Shown here: positions 37,075-54,622 of the stretch, one piece after another | Layout of the letters: every line of letters starts with the position of its first letter | Position numbering within the stretch: position 1 is the first letter of the stretch | NCBI GenBank assembly: GCA_002221725.1 | Contig: NJFT01000183.1 | Coordinates: 1-64,000, forward strand | Source: Scedosporium boydii | Taxonomy: Eukaryota; Ascomycota; Sordariomycetes; Microascales; Microascaceae | DNA: 64,000 nt | Reading direction: 5' to 3' | Notes under the pieces: model-generated | What the model saw: the letters and a program-made list of their open reading frames with translations, nothing else | Told to the model about the DNA's origin: nothing | The model's database searches: none | Translations under genes and position numbers: made by a program

Positions 37075-38979
37075 ATGTTGCACTCACCTCAACACACTTC
37101 ATCACATCGAAACTCTTCCCGTTTCACGGGAAATCAATCTCAGCGCACCCCATCACCAGCGTCTGTGCCTTCGAACAACTTATACTCGATAGCGCAGTCT
37201 TTCGGGCCCGACCCCGATTCCATGGTCGCATCTCCTTCCAGATCATCCATGTTTGCTGTCCCTCGGAGCATGGAATCATCCATCGACCGAGTCGCAGACT
37301 TACCTACAGGCGATCTATCTGAGCTTCTCTACCAGAACAGGCCGTGGTGGCGAAAGGATATCAGTCTCTCGAAAGAGCCTACGAGCCGATCTTCTCACCA
37401 GCGCGAGTCATCTCTCACGTCGACTCTAGGGTCGACAGGGCCAAACTCCCCGTGCAGCCCCAATATCTCAACCCCCCAGATTGCGGTAACAGATTCAATG
37501 GACGACGCTTTTCGGGACGGACACACCAGCAGTCCCTGGAATTATCATTTTACTCCCGACTCCATGCCACTACCGCAGGATCAGTACCTTTACACCGGAC
37601 CGCAGCTCTACGGCCTCCCTATGAACAATTCCTCGACCAAACTCCCCTACAGCATGAACGCATATGCCGGAAACCAGCAGTCCGCTCCGCGGAAACCCCT
37701 GGATGCGCCCACAAACCAACCTCGAGCATTCCCAGAGGGCACACTCTCCGGTCCAAATGCTCAGAACGATGGTGGTCCCCTTCATTCACCGGCTTACCTG
37801 GCGCCAAATGACCAGATGGGGAGACGTCGGAGTAAGAAGCCCGAGGCCACAAACACAGACTTTGCCACGTCGTTCGCAAACTTACCAGCCTCTGACTACT
37901 TAGTAATGATGCCCGACGTTCCCAAGTTGGACAGAACAATGACGGATGTCTACAATGATGGACTCTACAGTCCTAATTTAGACATTATCTCGACAGCGTC
38001 TTCCTCGTCGAACCCCAACCCGCAGACCTCGCCCGAGAGTGATATATTCTCACAGCGGCTCAACGCAGCTGGGTCCTTGGCACATTCCATGCGCGACGGG
38101 AATGGCGCAACCGATTTTCACCAGACTCCGCGACACGCATTAACCCATCACCATGGCGATTCGCCTTTGGAAGATGATAGGCTACTACTGCGAAACAGCG
38201 AAGTAAACACGCCCCAGACAATCTCGCCCCGAGATTCGATGCTCGATTTTTCAGAAGCCGATGGTGGAGCAAACTTTCCGTTGTTTGCGCGACCTGAGTC
38301 TAGTCGCTTTGGAGGGATGGAACATCTTACTGACGAAGAAGCTTCCCTTCGGCAATGCGAAAACGGCCGGCCCCAGTACTCGGTGATGGATGACGAGGCT
38401 ATCAGCAACGCCCAGCATTACATACCATCCAGTGCATCAAATACATACGCCTCGCATGACCTTTCTCCCTTCGGCCACCCAGATGTACTTCCTTCGGCGA
38501 TCTCCTTCGAAGGCAATGGCAATACCAGCGCTTCTATGGGTCCACCTGGGTTGAGACCCGGCCATGACGATGGCGGTACATATAGCTGTACATATCACGG
38601 GTGCATGCTACGCTTCGACACACCTGCTCTCCTACAAAAGCACAAAAGAGAGGGCCACAGACAGGCGGGGGGTCTAAAGTCAGCCCAGCGCGGTATCAAA
38701 GGCAACGTGGTGGACACGCAGGCCGGACCCCATCGGTGTTACCGCGTCAATCCAGGGACGGGGAAGGTCTGTAAGGCAGTCTTTTCTAGACCGTACGACC
38801 TGACCCGACACGAGGATACCATTCACAATGCCCGAAAACAAAAAGTCCGGTGCGACCTCTGTACTGAGGAGAAACTCTTTAGTCGTGCCGACGCACTTAC
38901 CAGGCACTACCGCGTGTGCCATCCGGACGTCGAACTGCCGGGGAAGCACAGGCGGAGACGAAATGTGCACGCCGACTAG
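37075..38979 (+). CDS. C2H2 zinc-finger transcription factor (possibly Rpn4-like)
   Basis: Predicted nuclear regulator, single exon, about 634 aa. The frame opens at 36991, but ATG 37075 (MLHSPQHTSSHRNSSRFTGN) gives a protein-like start. Residues 1-500 are Ser/Pro/Asn-rich, with phosphorylatable SP/TP sites. Three C-terminal fingers follow: CTYHGCMLRFDTPALLQKHK ending in GH; a wide finger, CYRVNPGTGKVCKAVFSRPY with H-x4-H in TRHEDTIH; and CDLCTEEKLFSRADALTRHY ending in CH. The protein ends basic (KHRRRRNVHAD). The wide NPxTGKxC...FSRPYDLTRHEDTIH finger recalls proteasome regulator Rpn4 of ascomycetes, but that link is tentative. Confidence 0.85.
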   Translation: MLHSPQHTSSHRNSSRFTGNQSQRTPSPASVPSNNLYSIAQSFGPDPDSMVASPSRSSMFAVPRSMESSIDRVADLPTGDLSELLYQNRPWWRKDISLSKEPTSRSSHQRESSLTSTLGSTGPNSPCSPNISTPQIAVTDSMDDAFRDGHTSSPWNYHFTPDSMPLPQDQYLYTGPQLYGLPMNNSSTKLPYSMNAYAGNQQSAPRKPLDAPTNQPRAFPEGTLSGPNAQNDGGPLHSPAYLAPNDQMGRRRSKKPEATNTDFATSFANLPASDYLVMMPDVPKLDRTMTDVYNDGLYSPNLDIISTASSSSNPNPQTSPESDIFSQRLNAAGSLAHSMRDGNGATDFHQTPRHALTHHHGDSPLEDDRLLLRNSEVNTPQTISPRDSMLDFSEADGGANFPLFARPESSRFGGMEHLTDEEASLRQCENGRPQYSVMDDEAISNAQHYIPSSASNTYASHDLSPFGHPDVLPSAISFEGNGNTSASMGPPGLRPGHDDGGTYSCTYHGCMLRFDTPALLQKHKREGHRQAGGLKSAQRGIKGNVVDTQAGPHRCYRVNPGTGKVCKAVFSRPYDLTRHEDTIHNARKQKVRCDLCTEEKLFSRADALTRHYRVCHPDVELPGKHRRRRNVHAD

Positions 38980-40168
38980 TTGTCACGCATCCAGAAAGAA
39001 CCAACCAATTTTCTATTCGGGAGTGGCCGATCTCTCCCTAGGTGCCCTGGATCCCGAAATACTCGATGGGGTAGATTCAGGGAAGTCCGCGTTACGAAGC
39101 GGCGCATACTGCGTCGGCTGTGGGGGGAAAACTCCCATCGCACAGCCCACCAAAATGCAGGGACCAAGACTCGTCAATCCCACGACGTCATCAGGATCGT
39201 CCTGACGTCAGAAGCTCACTATTATTGGTCCAATCTGGTACATTTACCCTTGTCGCCTAGGGGACCCACAGAAGAAGAGCGCCACTCCGCACCACCCTTG
39301 GCACCATGGATCGAACGTTGACTACCGGCTCTGACGTCATTTTCTGGCCTCCTCGACAAGCAGATCACCATCTCACAATCATGCGTCATCCCAGACACCA
39401 TCTTGGGCTCCTCTATCATGGGATATTTTCAATTCCGCCAATCCTCCACTTCCATCTCTGCAAGAAACAGTGTTCTTCTTCTCTTTTCACCTCTTTGGAT
39501 TTATTTTTTTATTATTATTTTTCTTTTTCTTTACGTTATTTTCCTTCTTTGCACGATTTATCTGGAACATATGCAACAAATACAACCTTTATGACCCATG
39601 TGGGCAATTGCTAATTGTATATTACTTGCTATTTTACACACGATACTGTTAATGGCGTTTTCAATTGGTCAGCGATAGATATAATGACGACATGATACTG
39701 TCTGGCGTTTGTAATAGAGGCTTTGGGACTTGGACTATTTTAGATGGAATCGGGAAGTGGTGGTTTTCGGCGAAAAGACTCTAGAATGGATGGAAGATAT
39801 TAGACTAGGGATTGTGAAAGAGCAAAAAGGATTTGTTAATACAAAATGAGGCTTGCATGGACATATCAATTTGTTTTATTGCTCCGTGATATTGACCGCA
39901 CTTACTTTGCGGAGACACGTTGAATCTAAGCAGACATACTTGTACTACACCATCTCTACATGGAATTGATGGTATCGGAACACACGGGAGCTGAATCGTA
40001 CTTGGTACATAGATGTAGGTTAGACAAACGAAGAAAGTGTAAGGACGGCAGAGAAATATTTTCAATTGCTAATTAATACAGGAAACGAGACTTTTTGAGT
40101 TACACCTAGGCGTTGCCTTTTCAGGGCATTTGTTTACCAGCGAAGAAAATAGCATATTTGGAGCATCG
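38980..40168. other. Intergenic between convergent genes, 1.2 kb
   Basis: The 3' flanks of the C2H2 factor and AROM meet here. A T-rich pyrimidine tract lies at about 39470-39560. No supported gene. Confidence 0.6.
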
Positions 40169-45320
<5,152 letters not shown>

Positions 45321-48080
45321 AGTTTAGTAGATTATAAAACTATTTTTATTTAAATTTATAATTTTTAATAAAAGTATTATATTTTACTAATAAAATATAT
45401 ATAAATAAAAATATTTTTATAAAAGTTTTTAAAAATTTTACTATTAAATATATATTTTAAATTAAAAAAATTAATAAAAATAAAATAAAAATAAAAATAA
45501 TAAAATAAATATTTTAATAAATATATAATAAATTATATTATATATATAAACTTATTAAAAAATTAAATTAATTATTATATTAATATTATAATAATAATTT
45601 TATAATTTATATTATTTTAATTTTAAATAGTAATATTATAATAATATTATTAATATAAATATTTACTTTAATTTTTTTATTAAAAGTTTTTTTATATATA
45701 AACTTTCATTAAAAAATATTATTTTATAAATATTTTATATTAAAGTTTAATTATTAATAATATAAATTAAAACTTTATTTATAAAATAATTTTAAAAAAT
45801 ATTATTAAAAGATTAATATTAATAAATATATTATTAAAAGATTAATAATAATAATTATATAAATAATAATTATATAAAATATAATAATAAAATAAATATT
45901 AAAAAGATTTATTTAATATAATAATAATAAATAATATTTTTATAAAAAGCTTTATAATATATTAAATTTTATTAAATTATAATAAACTTAATATTAAATT
46001 ATATTAAAATTATTATAATATTATAAAAAAATATTTTAAAATAAATAAAAAAAAATTTAAAATTTTTTTATAAAAAGACTTATAAATAATTTAAAATAAA
46101 ATTATAAAAAATATTTTTATTATTTTAAATAAAAGATTTAATATAAAAAAATTTATAAATATATATATTATAAAAAGTTATTATATATATAAAGTAAAAA
46201 AAAATAGTATATTACTTATAAAGTAAAAAGTAAAGATAAATATATATATTTATTAATTATTATTTTTTTCTTTTTTTAAAATTATTATAATAATTTTACT
46301 ATATATTTAATATTTTCTTACTATATATATATTCTTTTTTCTTTTTTCTATTTTTAGCTTATAATTTTTTTAATATTATATTTAGTTTATTATTTCTATT
46401 TATTATAATCTCTTTATAATATTTATAGCTCTACTATTAGTTTATTAATTTTAAAATCTTTTTTATAATCTTATTTTAAGTAATTTATTAACTTTTTTCT
46501 AGTTTTCTTTTATTTCTTTAAAAAGTTTTCTTATTATAATATTATAATAATTTTATTATAATTTTATATTAAGCTTAATATAAGTTAGTAAATTTATATA
46601 TTTTAATATAATTTCTTTTCTTTTATAAACTTATTTTAAAATTATATTATATATAACTTTAAGTTTTTTATATCTTTTATATCTTTTTATAATAATATCT
46701 TTAAAAAAAATTTTTTTTTTATATTTTATATTTTTATTTTTTTTTAATAATATTTAATATTTTATTTTTAATATTATTTTAACTATATATTATTATTATT
46801 ATTATATCTTTTTTACTTATATATTTTTTTTATTTTTAAATTTATTTTAATTTTAAAAAGATTTTATTTAAATTATATATTTCTTTTTTATTTAAATATT
46901 AATTTATTATATATTTTATAAAATAATTAGATAATCTTTTTCTTTATAACTTTAAATTTTTAAATATTTTTTAAAGTTATTTAATATTATATTTTTTATT
47001 ATAATTTTACTAATTAAAAGTATTTATAATTAATTATAAAAAAATTTAAATCTTTTTTAAAAAACTTTTTTTTTTTTTCCTTTTTATAATTATAAAATAT
47101 TTAATCTTATTATAATTTTATTATTTTTATTTTTTTTACTTCTTTAAAATAATTAAAAAAAAATTAATAATCTTAATTATCTTTATTTTTTTTAAGATAT
47201 CTATAGCTTTATTTCTCTTTTATTTTTATTTTTTTTTTTACTTTATTTATAAACCTTTTTTAATTATTAATATTTTATTACTTTTTATTTTTTTTTATTA
47301 TTTTATTTTTTTTACTTATTTTATTATAGCTTTTAAATATAAGTTTTTTTTTAAACTAGTAGTAATAGTTTTTTTCTAAAGTATTTATATAGGTTTTATA
47401 ATAATAATATTTCTTTTTCTATTAATCTTACTTTTTATCTTTTAAAAATTATTTTTTTTACTAGTTTTAATATTCTCTCTTATATTTTATATTTTAATAA
47501 GTTAATATTTCTATTTATTAATTTATTATTATTTTAATTTTAAATTTTTATAATATTATTTTTATATTTTCTTTTAATTTTAAATTTATTTTATTATTTT
47601 TTAATTTTTTTTATAGTTTTTCTAATAATCTTTTTAATATTTTAAAATATATTTACTAGTTATAGTTAATATTTATATTATATTTATAATAATATATATT
47701 AGTAAATATTAAAAAATAATATAATTATTAAATTATAAATTTATTAAAAATTAATATATATATTACTTTATTTTTTATTATTAATTAATTTTAAATACTT
47801 TAATAAAATATATTTATTATTAATTAGTTAAAAAACTTATTTATATCTTTAAAATATGTTTATTTTTATAAATAGAATAAATATATTTTTTTTAAAATAT
47901 TATAATTTATATATATTAGTTTTTCTTTTTTATAATTACTTTATTATTAATATTATCTTAATTTAAAATTAAAATTATATAAGTTATTATTTTTTAAGTT
48001 TTTTATAAAATATAAAAAGCTTTTATTAATATTTTTTTAAACTTTTTATAGTAAGTTATTACTATTTTCTCTTTAGCTTT
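45321..48080. repeat. Most decayed segment, origin not recognisable
   Basis: Almost free of G and C. Up to about 46,255 the plus strand is A-rich. After it the plus strand is T-rich to about 48,080. No domain can be read. The switch suggests two decayed elements in opposite orientation, or one inverted pair, but this is inference. Confidence 0.5.
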
Positions 48081-48682
48081 ATAATTAAAATTACAACCTA
48101 GCCGCGGCTATATTATATAAAAGAAGTAGTAAGTAATAATAGAATTAGGAAAGAAGGCTTAGTATTATAATCTAGCTGCTACATGGGCTACAGGAAGGGC
48201 GGTGAGGAACAGTAGAAGTAGTAAAAAAGCACATAACGTAGAAACCGTGATTAGATAAATATAGACTAACTAATTAATAGTTAAATAAAAGGAATCTAAC
48301 TAGCTAGATAGTTGAAGACTAACTAATTAGTAGGATAAGAAATCTAGTACTAAAGATAGATAGAGAAAAGGTCTATATAAGCTATAAATACTTTTTTATA
48401 TTTAATATATTCTTTTATATTTTTTAGTAGTTAATATAAATAATAATTATAATCTATACTTATATATATATATTTCTATATTATTATAAATACTACTTAA
48501 CTACCTTACTTATATATAATAGGCCTCCTATAATCTTAATATTAGCTATATCTACTTAATAATTATTAATTAATTAGTTTTTTAATATTAAAACTATAAT
48601 ATATTAACTACTCTTATTTAATAAGTAATTCTATTAAATAAGATATTAATTATAAAATATTATATTAGTTATTAAAAAAAGT
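48081..48682. repeat. Small less-decayed patch upstream of the Gag remnant
   Basis: About 48,090-48,250 retains GC-containing words (AGCCGCGGCT near 48,100 and GGGCTACAGGAAGGGCGGTG near 48,185). It may be the LTR or leader of the Gag element that follows, but no second copy is seen in this window. The rest is AT-rich with nothing recognised. Confidence 0.35.
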
Positions 48683-50230
48683 ACTACCTCTATAAAAAGT
48701 ATAAAGAAGGCTTATATAACTCTTTAAAAAGAAAAAAACTAGCTTAAAGCTAAAAAGAAATAATTTAAAGATAAGATATTTATTAATAATAACTATATTA
48801 AGTAGTTAAAAGATTATATTACTTATCTATACTATAAGATCCCGCCTCCTAAGCCCTATAATAGGAAGAAAGAGAAGCTTTAAGAATTCTTAATATAGGC
48901 CTAGGCTTACCTCTTATATTATTATCTTAACTTTAACTAAGTAGAGAACTAGGTACTTACTATTACTATATTTCTTACTAGAGATACTCTAGCCTAGTTT
49001 AAACCTTAGATAAGGGATTTTCTAAAAAATTTACTAAGTAAAAACTAGAATAAGGAAATCTAAAAGCTCTTTAGAAAATATTATAACTTTAAATAAGTTT
49101 TAAAAAATACTTTTAGTAACCTAAATAAAAAATAAGCTAATAAATAATAACTTAAGAATCTATAATAAAAAGGAGTAGCTTTATAATATACTACTAAGTT
49201 CTAATAAGTAATATCTTACTTTAATTAAAAAGATAAGCCCTTAATAATAAAGTTTTATATTAAACTTAAAAATAAAGTTAAAGATAAGCTATATAAGATA
49301 GACTAACTAAATAATTTAATAAAATATATTACTATAGCTATTAAGATTAATAACTAGTAATATAAATAATAATTAAAGAAATAAAGTTAAAGATAGTCTT
49401 ATATAAAAAAGAAAACTTTATATAAGGCTACTTTATAGGGTACTTATATAAGACCTATAAAATTTAATACTAATAAATAAAACCTGATCTCTAAGACTTT
49501 AGAGACTAAGATTAGAAAATATTATAAATATAGTTAAATAAAATATTATATTAGAAAATACTAAATAAGATATAAACTTAAGCTAGGTTATAAGAAATCT
49601 AATAGAAAAAAGCTTAGCTTTAAGTCTATACTTAAGAGAAAAACTTAATAACTTAGGGCTAGTATTATAAGTTATAAGTTTTTATCTTAAACTATATACT
49701 ATAATAATAATTATAATATTTACTATAGTAAAAAAGAAGAAGTAAGGTAGTATCTAAAAAAGTTCTAAATTTTTAGAATAATAAAATAGAAAGAGGTATC
49801 CTACTTTTTTAAAATTAAAAAAAAATTAAAGAAACTAAAATAAAATTACTAAAAAAATATAAAATATTATATAGAGGTAACTTATTAAATAAAGAATATT
49901 ATAATAAAGCTTATTAATAATATTACTAGATCTCTAAGACCTTATAGTAATATAAATATCTATAAAGTATAGAGGTATTATAGAAATAAAAAAAAATCTA
50001 CTAAGTTAAAGAAGAATTAAAGAAAAAAACCCTTAACTAGTATCTATACTTATTAAAAAAAGACTTAAATATTATATAAATATATTAAAAAGTAGCCTAA
50101 AAGGTAAATATAATAGTATTACCTATAAGTAATAAGAAAACTTAACTAGAGATAGGCTTCTTTATATAGTTATAAGTTAAAAAGTGTTTAAAGTCTAGTT
50201 ATAGAGGTAATAAATTTTAATTATAGAATT
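48683..50230 (+). pseudogene. Ty3/Gypsy-type Gag remnant
   Basis: One frame carries a decayed retrotransposon capsid protein through many TAA/TAG stops and no frameshift from 48,683 to at least 49,562. Readable parts include the capsid segment with DTLA-stop-FKP (near 48,990), then YTTKF (near 49,190) and KDKPLIIKFYIKLKNKVKDK (near 49,222-49,281), typical of fungal Gypsy Gag. The CX2CX4HX4C zinc knuckle is at about 49,520-49,562: its Cys and His codons now read TAT or TAC (Tyr), and a stop replaces Gln. An Arg/Lys/Glu-rich tail continues towards 50,230. No protease or pol follows on this strand. Confidence 0.75.
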
Positions 50231-50904
50231 ACTAGTAAGACTTTAGCTTAGAAAATAATCTTAAATTATTTCTAAGCTTTCTTTTTTATTTCCTAAAAGC
50301 TTTACTATATTTTTAGCTACCTAAAGTCTATTCTCTAGTTATATAATTACTCCGCACTTAGCTTTTAGTTAAGCTAATTACTTTTATTACTTCTTTTCTA
50401 AAGCTAATAATACTTTTAATTTAATTATAATATATTTAAAGTTCTTACTAAACTTTTCTATAATCTACTTTATAATACTCTTTAGTAGCTATAAAGCTTA
50501 CCTTTAAGTATATTCTAAGTCCTTTCTAATAGTACTCTTTATATTACTCTCTTAAAACCTTAAGTAGTCTTTTATATAAAAGGTTTTTATAGTAGAATTT
50601 ATTTTTAGTTTATTTAAAGTAGTTTTTAATATTCTTAATAAAAAACCTTTACTATCCTAGTAATTAGAAAAAAAAGTAATACTATTAAGATAATTTTATA
50701 TTTTTAACTTTATAAAAACTTATCTTTATTTATCTTCTAAGTAGTTTAAGAAAAATTCTAATTTCTTTCTTTATTAAAAACTTTATTTTAACTTATCTCT
50801 AGTTATTTTAAAAAAAATTATATAATATAAGTCTTCTAACTTATTTTTAGAGAGTTTATAATTATAAGAGTAGCTTAAAGAGCTATATATAAGGCTAGCT
50901 TTAA
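50231..50904. repeat. Decayed, pyrimidine-rich segment
   Basis: The plus strand is T-rich, which would fit a decayed coding strand on the minus strand. No domain was recognised. Confidence 0.4.
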
Positions 50905-51425
50905 TACCTATTATATTAGTATGTAGAGCGACTGGCGGCGGCGCCGCTACATTGCTAATCGGTGCCGCCACCGGAAGCCCGATGTGCTACATCCGAACCT
51001 CACTTATACATAAAAGGATGATAGCCCCCCATTTTTCATAGACTAGTTCTTAGACAAGGCGGCACAGCGCAGAAGCAGGTGAAGGACAGCATTGCGGTTA
51101 GGAGCGATCAGTTGTTTCCTGTCGGCCAGAGCGTTGTTGTGGTAGATGTTCTTTACTATTCTTTTCTCAATATTACTTCTTTTCCTATCTTTACATTTCT
51201 CTTCTCTTCTTTAGATGTAATGTCCCACGATGCAGATTCCGACTGATCATCTACTTCTCGACGTTCTACTTGACCATCAGACCATTCCGACAACCATTGG
51301 ACCATTTCTTCTTTGCGGTGTGGCTCTCAGCCACTTCTGATTATTCTCTTGAGTGGGCGGCACAGTCTTGTTTGTATTGTTGGTTGTACTACCCGGCTCC
51401 GATAAACTATCTCTAATAATATTTC
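50905..51425. other. GC-normal island inside the AT-rich block
   Basis: About 520 bp of ordinary composition with CpG and CpA intact. It begins near TGTAGAGCGACTGGCGGCGG and ends near ACCCGGCTCCGATAAAC. A TATACATAAAA box lies at about 51,006. The first 30 bp is bounded by TGTAG and CTACA. It may be a solo LTR or other element that arrived after decay, or single-copy DNA that escaped. No target duplication was found and no reading frame is convincing. Confidence 0.45.
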
Positions 51426-52190
51426 CTATAATAACTAGTTTTTTACCTATTTAGCTAAAATACTTACTCTCTTAAACTCTTTCTTATAAAAATCTCCTTT
51501 TAAAGTTCTTACTATATAAAGTCTCTATTTAGATTTCTCTATTTTTAGTAGTCCTTTATATATAAAGTCTTTTTTTATATAGTTATATATATATATTTCC
51601 TCTCCTAAAATCCTTTATAATAAGATATTAAAAGAATTTTTATATTAGAAATTAGTTTTACTAGGTATATCTTTACTTTTCTAGATTATTTATAGAGATT
51701 GTAAAAGCTTTCTTTAGTTACTAGGCTATTATAATATTAAGGTAGAGAGGGTATTTCTTCTTTTATAAAGTAAAGTAAAATAGAAATTTTCTATTATTAA
51801 AATAGTAATATATCTTCTATAATTAAAACTATTTTTATTTCTTTACTATATTAATTTTCTCTCTCTATAATATTACTTCTTTTCCTAATTATATAGTTAT
51901 TTTTTTTATTTTATTATTTTTAATAAGCTTTATTTTCTTATTTAATAACTATTTAATTTTTATTTATCTTTATTATAGCTAATTTAATAGCTATAGTATA
52001 TTATATTCTATAGCTTTTATAGATTATAGTTAGATATTTTTTTAATTTTAAAAAAGATAGCTTTTAAGTCTTAAGTTATAACTTTATTTCTATTATATAC
52101 TTAGTATTTACCTTAACTCTTTTATTATCTATATTTTAACTAATAGAAGTATTTACTCTACTTATAAATAAAGCTATAAAGGATATTAAG
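51426..52190. repeat. Decayed segment
   Basis: AT-rich, T-rich on the plus strand; nothing recognised. Confidence 0.4.
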
Positions 52191-52868
52191 CTATTTTAAG
52201 ATTATAAAGAAAAATAAAAAAAATAGTTTTTTATAATTAGGAATTCTTAAGAAAAGAAAGAAGTAAAAGAAAGAGAAAATAAAGGTATAAAGAAGTAATT
52301 ATATTAGAATAATGTCTATATAGTCTTTATTCTTCTATTTCTAAAGCTAGAAGGAAAGGAGGAGGAAACGGGTCTATATATAGATGATTTCTTCCTATAG
52401 AAAGATCGAAAAGTGACTTCGTTACTTCTTAGATATTCTAGAACTCGAACACGTTATCGAATACATCATTTAAGTACTTACGTCATTAAATATATTATGT
52501 TTTTATTTTTATTTCTTAATTCTCGGAAAGTTATTTTTTAGGTTTCTCGTTCCGGTTATATTTTTATTTTTATTTCTTAGTTCTCGGAAAGTTATTTTTA
52601 GTTTCTTATTCTAGTTCTTCTAGAAGCTATATTTCTATTTCGGTTCTTTTCAGAGGCCAAGTTTTTGTTCTAGTTCTTCCAGAGGCTAGGTTTCTATTCT
52701 AGTTCTTCTAGTTCTTTTAAAGGCTAGGTTTCTATTTTAGTTCTTCTAAGCCTTTTTATTCTAGTTCTTTTAAAAACTAGTTTTTTTAAAATAACTTTTT
52801 TTTATTTTATATCTTTTAATTTTATAATAATATTTTTTTATAATATTATTTTACTTAAATATAGTAAT
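52191..52868 (+). repeat. LTR-like repeat, copy A
   Basis: First of four copies of one repeat. Shared features in order: an AAGTAAAAGAAAGAGAAAAT-type leader, a GGGTCTATATATAGA TATA-box core, an ACTCGAACAC(G/A)TTATCGAA word, CTCGGAAAGTTATTTTTA, a series of ~28-bp units of the type AGGCTAGGTTTCTATTCTAG, and an ATTTTACTTAAATATAGTAA end. Copy A alone has the CTCGGAAAGTTATTTTT segment twice in tandem (52,501-52,611). It is in the same orientation as copy B, and the two flank a Gag-like interior. Ends are accurate to about 10 bp. Confidence 0.7.
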
Positions 52869-53996
52869 AATAAAGAAGCCTATCTTTAACTAAGTCCTCT
52901 TATTATTTATAAGTAATACTATTATGATTTTTTAGCTTTTACCTTAGTAAAAATGTCTTCTCTATCTTAGAAATAATTAATATATATATTATCTAAGAAG
53001 ATAGTTATCCTTAAAACTATTTAAGACTTATAAGCTATAGATATTTTATCCCTTTTAAGAGGTACCTCTACTTTTCAAATAGGACCTCTACTATTATAGA
53101 GACCTACTTTTATAGTAAATAATTATATAATACTTTTCTAATAGATAAATAAGCTTAAATAAGCTTAATCTACTAGGAGACTACCCCCTCTAGGCCTTAT
53201 TTAACCTATTTAGTATAAAGCTCTAAAATACTATATTAAAAAGTTAAAAAGAGGAATTATTTAAAATAAAGTCTTTAATTAATATTAAGTAATTAAAGAT
53301 AAAAATAAGACCCTCGCTAGTAATATTTTTAAAAAGTAAAAAATCTAATAGGCTTTATATAAAGTTAATATTAAATTTTAGAAGCTATAAAAATAGTATA
53401 TTACTATACTTCTAAATATTAAATTAAAAGATCTCCTTACCTTTATTAAATATAACTACTAATTTTCTAAGCTATAATATTAAAAGATATATTAAGTACT
53501 TAATTACTTTAAGTAAAATAACTAAATTCTAGATAAACTTTATAGAGAGTAATATAACTTTAAATCCTACCTTAGTAAAGTACTACTAACTAAAAATAAT
53601 AAAGCTACTACCTAGGATTTATTTTAATAACTTAATAGGAAACTATAAAAGAAATTAGAGAAAAATAATATAAAGATCTAAAATTACTAAAAGGTTTCTA
53701 CTATAGCTAGCTACTAATAGGCTCTTATATAAACTCTATAAATAAAAATATAAAAATAAAAGAGAAAGTAAAATAAAGCTTATAGCTAAAATAAGAAATA
53801 CTATTAGAACTTTAATTAACTTAAAAATAAAAACTATTCTAAGAAGTTATAAAACTATTCTAAAAGCTAAAGTTAAAGTATTAAGTAATCCTAATACTAA
53901 TCTTTTTTATCTAGACCTAGAAAATATTTCTTATATTAAGGAAAGTATTACTAAATAGACTTTAGCTAAACTTAGCTTTAAAAAGATGTTAGTATA
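52869..53996 (+). pseudogene. Interior of LTR element, left of hAT: decayed Gag-like frame
   Basis: Purine-rich plus strand with long semi-open frames broken by TAA/TAG, starting with ATG at 52,953. The last ~150 bp reads cleanly in one frame (YLDLENISYIKESITK then stop). I do not recognise the protein by itself. Gag is inferred from the knuckle on the other side of the hAT. Confidence 0.4.
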
Positions 53997-54004
53997 TTAG
54001 AAGG
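53997..54004. repeat. Target-site duplication of hAT, left copy
   Basis: TTAGAAGG directly precedes the CAGGGTTGT terminus and is repeated exactly at 57,396-57,403. Eight bp is the diagnostic length for hAT insertion. Confidence 0.92.
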
Positions 54005-54185
54005 CAGGGTTGTGATTTTAGTTCCTAGTTTTTAATCTTTAGTTTAGTAAACTAAAACTAATCTAGTTTTAGTTTAGAAAAAAAACTAACTAAAATAGTT
54101 TTAGTTTTAAAAAATACTAACTAGACTAGTTTTAATATAAACTAAAACTAACTAAAAAAAAACTAAAAAACTAAAAAAAACTAAA
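54005..54185. repeat. hAT left terminus and subterminal repeats
   Basis: The terminal CAGGGTTGT is followed by many copies of (A)ACTAAAAC and its complement GTTTTAGTT, in both orientations. Such arrays bind transposase in other hAT elements. A matching inverted set is at the right end. Confidence 0.75.
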
Positions 54186-54340
54186 ATAAAAGATTTAACT
54201 TTAAAAAAAATGTTTTAAATTTTAAATTTAATTTAAAATTTTAATAAAAAATATTTAATTAATATTAGTATTATATACTATTTTATAAAATATTAAAATA
54301 TTATTTATATATTTTATAAAATATAAATATATTTATTAAT

Positions 54341-54602
54341 AAAAATTCTCGAATATTCTAGAAAGTTCTATTAAATTTTATATAATTCTATCTACTTCTA
54401 TTATATTCTAGAATATTCTAATATATTTTAGTATATTCTATAATATTCTAGTATAATCTAGTATTTACTATTATAGTCTACTATAGTTTAGTAAATTTTA
54501 GAAATTTCTAGAAATTTCTATTAAGTTCTAAAAATTTCTAAGAAATTCTAAAAAATTCTATTAAACTCTACTAAGTTCTATTTTTATATTTCTAGAACAT
54601 TC
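54341..54602. promoter_or_regulatory. 10-bp tandem array with heat-shock-element pattern
   Basis: About 25 consecutive 10-bp units (54,341-54,590), nearly all ending TTCTA or a one-transition derivative, with GAA favoured at the start of the next unit. This gives the alternating TTC-nn-GAA-nn pattern of a heat-shock element. Uninterrupted runs: five half-sites at 54,346-54,368 (TTC, GAA, TTC, GAA, TTC), three at 54,406-54,418, four at 54,501-54,518 and three at 54,590-54,602. Imperfect units mostly differ by C-to-T or G-to-A, as RIP would cause. The array lies between the hAT left terminus and its TATA box. Function is inference. Confidence 0.6.
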
Positions 54603-54622
54603 GAAATTAGACTTTAAAAAAC

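Noticed and set aside
50783..50971. Short minus-strand frame at the island edge
   Set aside because: It spans the composition change and has no recognisable protein.
54341..54590. CRISPR-like array
   Set aside because: The unit is a continuous 10-bp tandem with no spacers, and this is a eukaryote.
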